Shown piece after piece: positions 62,385 to 64,000 of a DNA stretch of 64,000 bases. The DNA comes from Clostridium sp. MB40-C1. GTDB taxonomy: Bacteria; Bacillota; Clostridia; Clostridiales; Clostridiaceae. A program made the translations under genes and the position numbers. The notes beneath the pieces were generated by a model. It was not told the origin of the DNA, did not search any database, and saw only the letters and a program-made list of their open reading frames with translations. How positions within the stretch are numbered: position 1 is the stretch's first letter; the number at the start of each line of letters is the position of its first letter. The DNA lies in contig NZ_CP133189.1 of assembly GCF_030913655.1 (NCBI RefSeq), forward strand, positions 1,054,001-1,118,000, in the 5' to 3' direction.

Positions 62385-63272
62385 TTGAATTATAGTGATG
62401 CAATATCACAATGCATTGAATTTATTGAGAAAAATATAAAAAGTGATTTAACACCAAAAGTAATAGCAAACAAGTGTGGATATTCTGTTTTTCACTTTTC
62501 AAGAATATTCAATATTAATAAAGAAATAACCTTAATGGAATATGTAAAGAAGAGAAGGCTCTCATTAGCAGCTATGGACTTGTTTAAAGGTGGACGAATA
62601 ATAGATATTGCACTTGATTATGGTTTTGAAACACACAATGGTTTTTCAAAAGCATTTAAAAAGGAATTTGGATTTAGTCCTAAACAATATATAAAATGTA
62701 TGGGTAATTATTTTAATGAAAAATTAAATGTAGAACTTGGAGGGTGTATTATGAATCCTGTTATTATAAAGAAATCTGCATTCAAAGTTGCAGGTTATGG
62801 AATTAAAACTAATATTACAAATGGTAATTATACTAAAGATATAGCTTCATTTTGGAGCAATTATGATGGTGAAAATTTAGAAAGTAAAATGTACAAAATA
62901 TTAAATCCACCAAAGCACGGTGAAGTGGGATTATGTGTTCCAGCCAATGGAGAAAGTGGAGATGCAATATATTTACTTGGAGTTATAGTGGATAACTTTG
63001 ATAATGTCACTAATGAAATGATAACAGTTGAAGTTCCAGAAGCAACTTATGCTGTTTTTACAACGCCTCCAGTAGATACATCTAAGGATTTAGATAATAA
63101 GGATTTTCCAGAGGCAATAAAAAAGACTTGGAAATATATATTTGAGGAATGGTTTAAAGATAGTGAGTATGTTTTTGATGAAAGTAAACTTGACTTTGAG
63201 TTTTATGATGAGAGATGCCATGGACGAAAAGATACTGTAATGGAAATTTATGTACCAGTAGAAAAAAAGTAA
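62385..63272 (+). CDS. AraC-family regulator with GyrI-like effector domain
   Basis: 295 residues from TTG 62385 after AGGTTGGTG. Two AraC helix-turn-helix units in the first 100 residues (KVIANKCGYSVFHFSRIF, IIDIALDYGFETHNGFSKAF), then a GyrI-like domain (VIIKKSAFKVAGYGIKTN ... VEVPEATYAVFTTPP). Same layout as the regulator at 54993 but only distantly similar in sequence and with native AT-rich codons. Ligand and targets unknown; the downstream fumarylacetoacetase-like gene is a possible target. Confidence 0.87.
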   Translation: MNYSDAISQCIEFIEKNIKSDLTPKVIANKCGYSVFHFSRIFNINKEITLMEYVKKRRLSLAAMDLFKGGRIIDIALDYGFETHNGFSKAFKKEFGFSPKQYIKCMGNYFNEKLNVELGGCIMNPVIIKKSAFKVAGYGIKTNITNGNYTKDIASFWSNYDGENLESKMYKILNPPKHGEVGLCVPANGESGDAIYLLGVIVDNFDNVTNEMITVEVPEATYAVFTTPPVDTSKDLDNKDFPEAIKKTWKYIFEEWFKDSEYVFDESKLDFEFYDERCHGRKDTVMEIYVPVEKK

Positions 63273-63381
63273 TTTGACCTAACAATAAAAAGAGGAATTG
63301 TTTTCAATCATCTAGAGAATAATACCACATTATATCTAATTTAAGTATGTTATAATTGTAAACATAACTGGAGGTGGTATT

Positions 63382-64000
63382 ATGAGACTAGTAACTTATC
63401 GTATTGGAGAGAATGAGAAAGTTGGTATATTAACTCCAGAGGGAGACAGTCTCTATCCAATGGAGGTATTTGACCTTAACTTTAAGACAATGCTGGAGTT
63501 GATTGATAATATTACAGCTGATCAAAAGAAAATGATTCAGGAAAAGATGAGTTCTGGTATATTGGATGCAATTCCTCTTAAAAAAGTGAAATTACTGGCA
63601 CCAATTCCACAACCACGACAAGATTTAATTTGTATGGGCGTTAACTATTTTGAGCATGTACATGAAGTAAATGAATTTGTGGATGATGGTAATTTTAAAA
63701 GTCAAGATCCGGCTATCTATTTTTCTAAGCGTGTAAATGAGGCAGTAGCGCCTGGAGATTACATAGACAGTCACTCAGATATTGTAAAGGACTTGGATTA
63801 TGAAGCAGAACTAGCAGTAATTATTGGCAAGAAGGCTCGAAATGTTAAAGCCAAAGATGTAGCAGATTATGTATTTGGATATACTATTGTGAATGATGTA
63901 AGTGCTAGAACAATTCAGTCAAAACATAAACAGTGGTATTTTGGAAAAAGCCTTGATGGATTTACACCTATGGGACCAATCCTTGTAACCGCTGATGAAT
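63382..64000 (+). CDS. fumarylacetoacetate hydrolase family protein (3' end beyond the window)
   Basis: The first 206 codons, from ATG 63382 after GGAGGTGG. Runs off the window still open. FAH-fold features: LICMGVNYFEHVHE, the acidic metal ligands in DLDYEAELAVIIGKKARNV, GYTIVNDVSAR, and GKSLDGFTPMGP. The family cleaves C-C bonds in or decarboxylates beta-diketo acids and needs Mg or Mn. The substrate is unknown. Confidence 0.9.
   Translation, partial: MRLVTYRIGENEKVGILTPEGDSLYPMEVFDLNFKTMLELIDNITADQKKMIQEKMSSGILDAIPLKKVKLLAPIPQPRQDLICMGVNYFEHVHEVNEFVDDGNFKSQDPAIYFSKRVNEAVAPGDYIDSHSDIVKDLDYEAELAVIIGKKARNVKAKDVADYVFGYTIVNDVSARTIQSKHKQWYFGKSLDGFTPMGPILVTADE

Overview
The window reads as a chromosomal segment of a low-GC, spore-forming Clostridium. 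The evidence is the very AT-rich DNA, strong AGGAGG-type ribosome binding sites, AGA/ATA/TTA codon use, and a gene set of clostridial families (class D beta-lactamase lipoprotein, DUF4317, CD3324, OPT transporter next to a PqqD-like protein, DUF3231, coat-like cupin). The species cannot be fixed from the sequence. There are no rRNA or tRNA genes, no CRISPR array and no complete insertion sequence.

Layout. 1-9.3 kb: end of an ECF-type ABC ATPase, a 27-repeat secreted LRR protein, a coat-like cupin pair, a class D beta-lactamase, a CPBP membrane protease and small exported or membrane proteins. 9.5-18.6 kb: alpha/beta hydrolase, HAD phosphatase, a complete Bce-type peptide-antibiotic sensing and detoxification module (regulator, kinase, ATPase, permease), then a reverse-strand unit holding a FusB/FusC-like EF-G-binding protein and a CD3324-family protein, preceded by a 31-codon leader ORF and an attenuator-like fold. 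18.6-25.6 kb: dihydrouridine synthase, a Cho-like GIY-YIG nuclease, XRE-GyrI regulator, deformylase, and a double-MerR regulator with its ABC exporter. 25.7-30.4 kb: a reverse-strand HscC-type Hsp70 plus membrane J-protein pair, and a small 15-bp inverted-repeat element beside a broken site-2 protease. 30.4-35.1 kb: an NAD salvage operon (NrtR-like regulator, PRPP synthetase, nicotinamidase, NAMPT, NAD synthetase). 35.5-45.2 kb: PepD dipeptidase, OPT peptide transporter plus PqqD-like protein, DUF4317, sugar dehydrogenase, an orphan short flagellin, and an FRG-domain protein. 45.5-52.6 kb: a seven-gene mannose-family PTS operon whose enzymes resemble FrlC and FrlB, so probably an Amadori-product (fructosamine) uptake and deglycation system, with a LevR-like regulator that has lost its sigma-54 motifs. 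52.9-64 kb: small genes, AraC-GyrI regulators, GNAT, radical SAM, a decayed alkA in front of adaA and a CCG-domain gene, a nucleoside-diphosphate-sugar epimerase-like protein, a ProX-type editing protein, and the start of a fumarylacetoacetase-family gene.

Three things stand out. First, a leader peptide with an overlapping nested hairpin and T-tract precedes the CD3324/FusB-like unit, which looks like ribosome-mediated attenuation of a fusidic-acid-type resistance gene. Second, a dispersed intergenic repeat with a hairpin core and, in its long form, an outward extended -10 promoter occurs at least six times. Third, the fructosamine PTS operon carries a degenerate LevR. Several genes are decayed (alkA, a site-2 protease, a second DUF4317 copy, and fragments near 9.6 kb and 10.7 kb).
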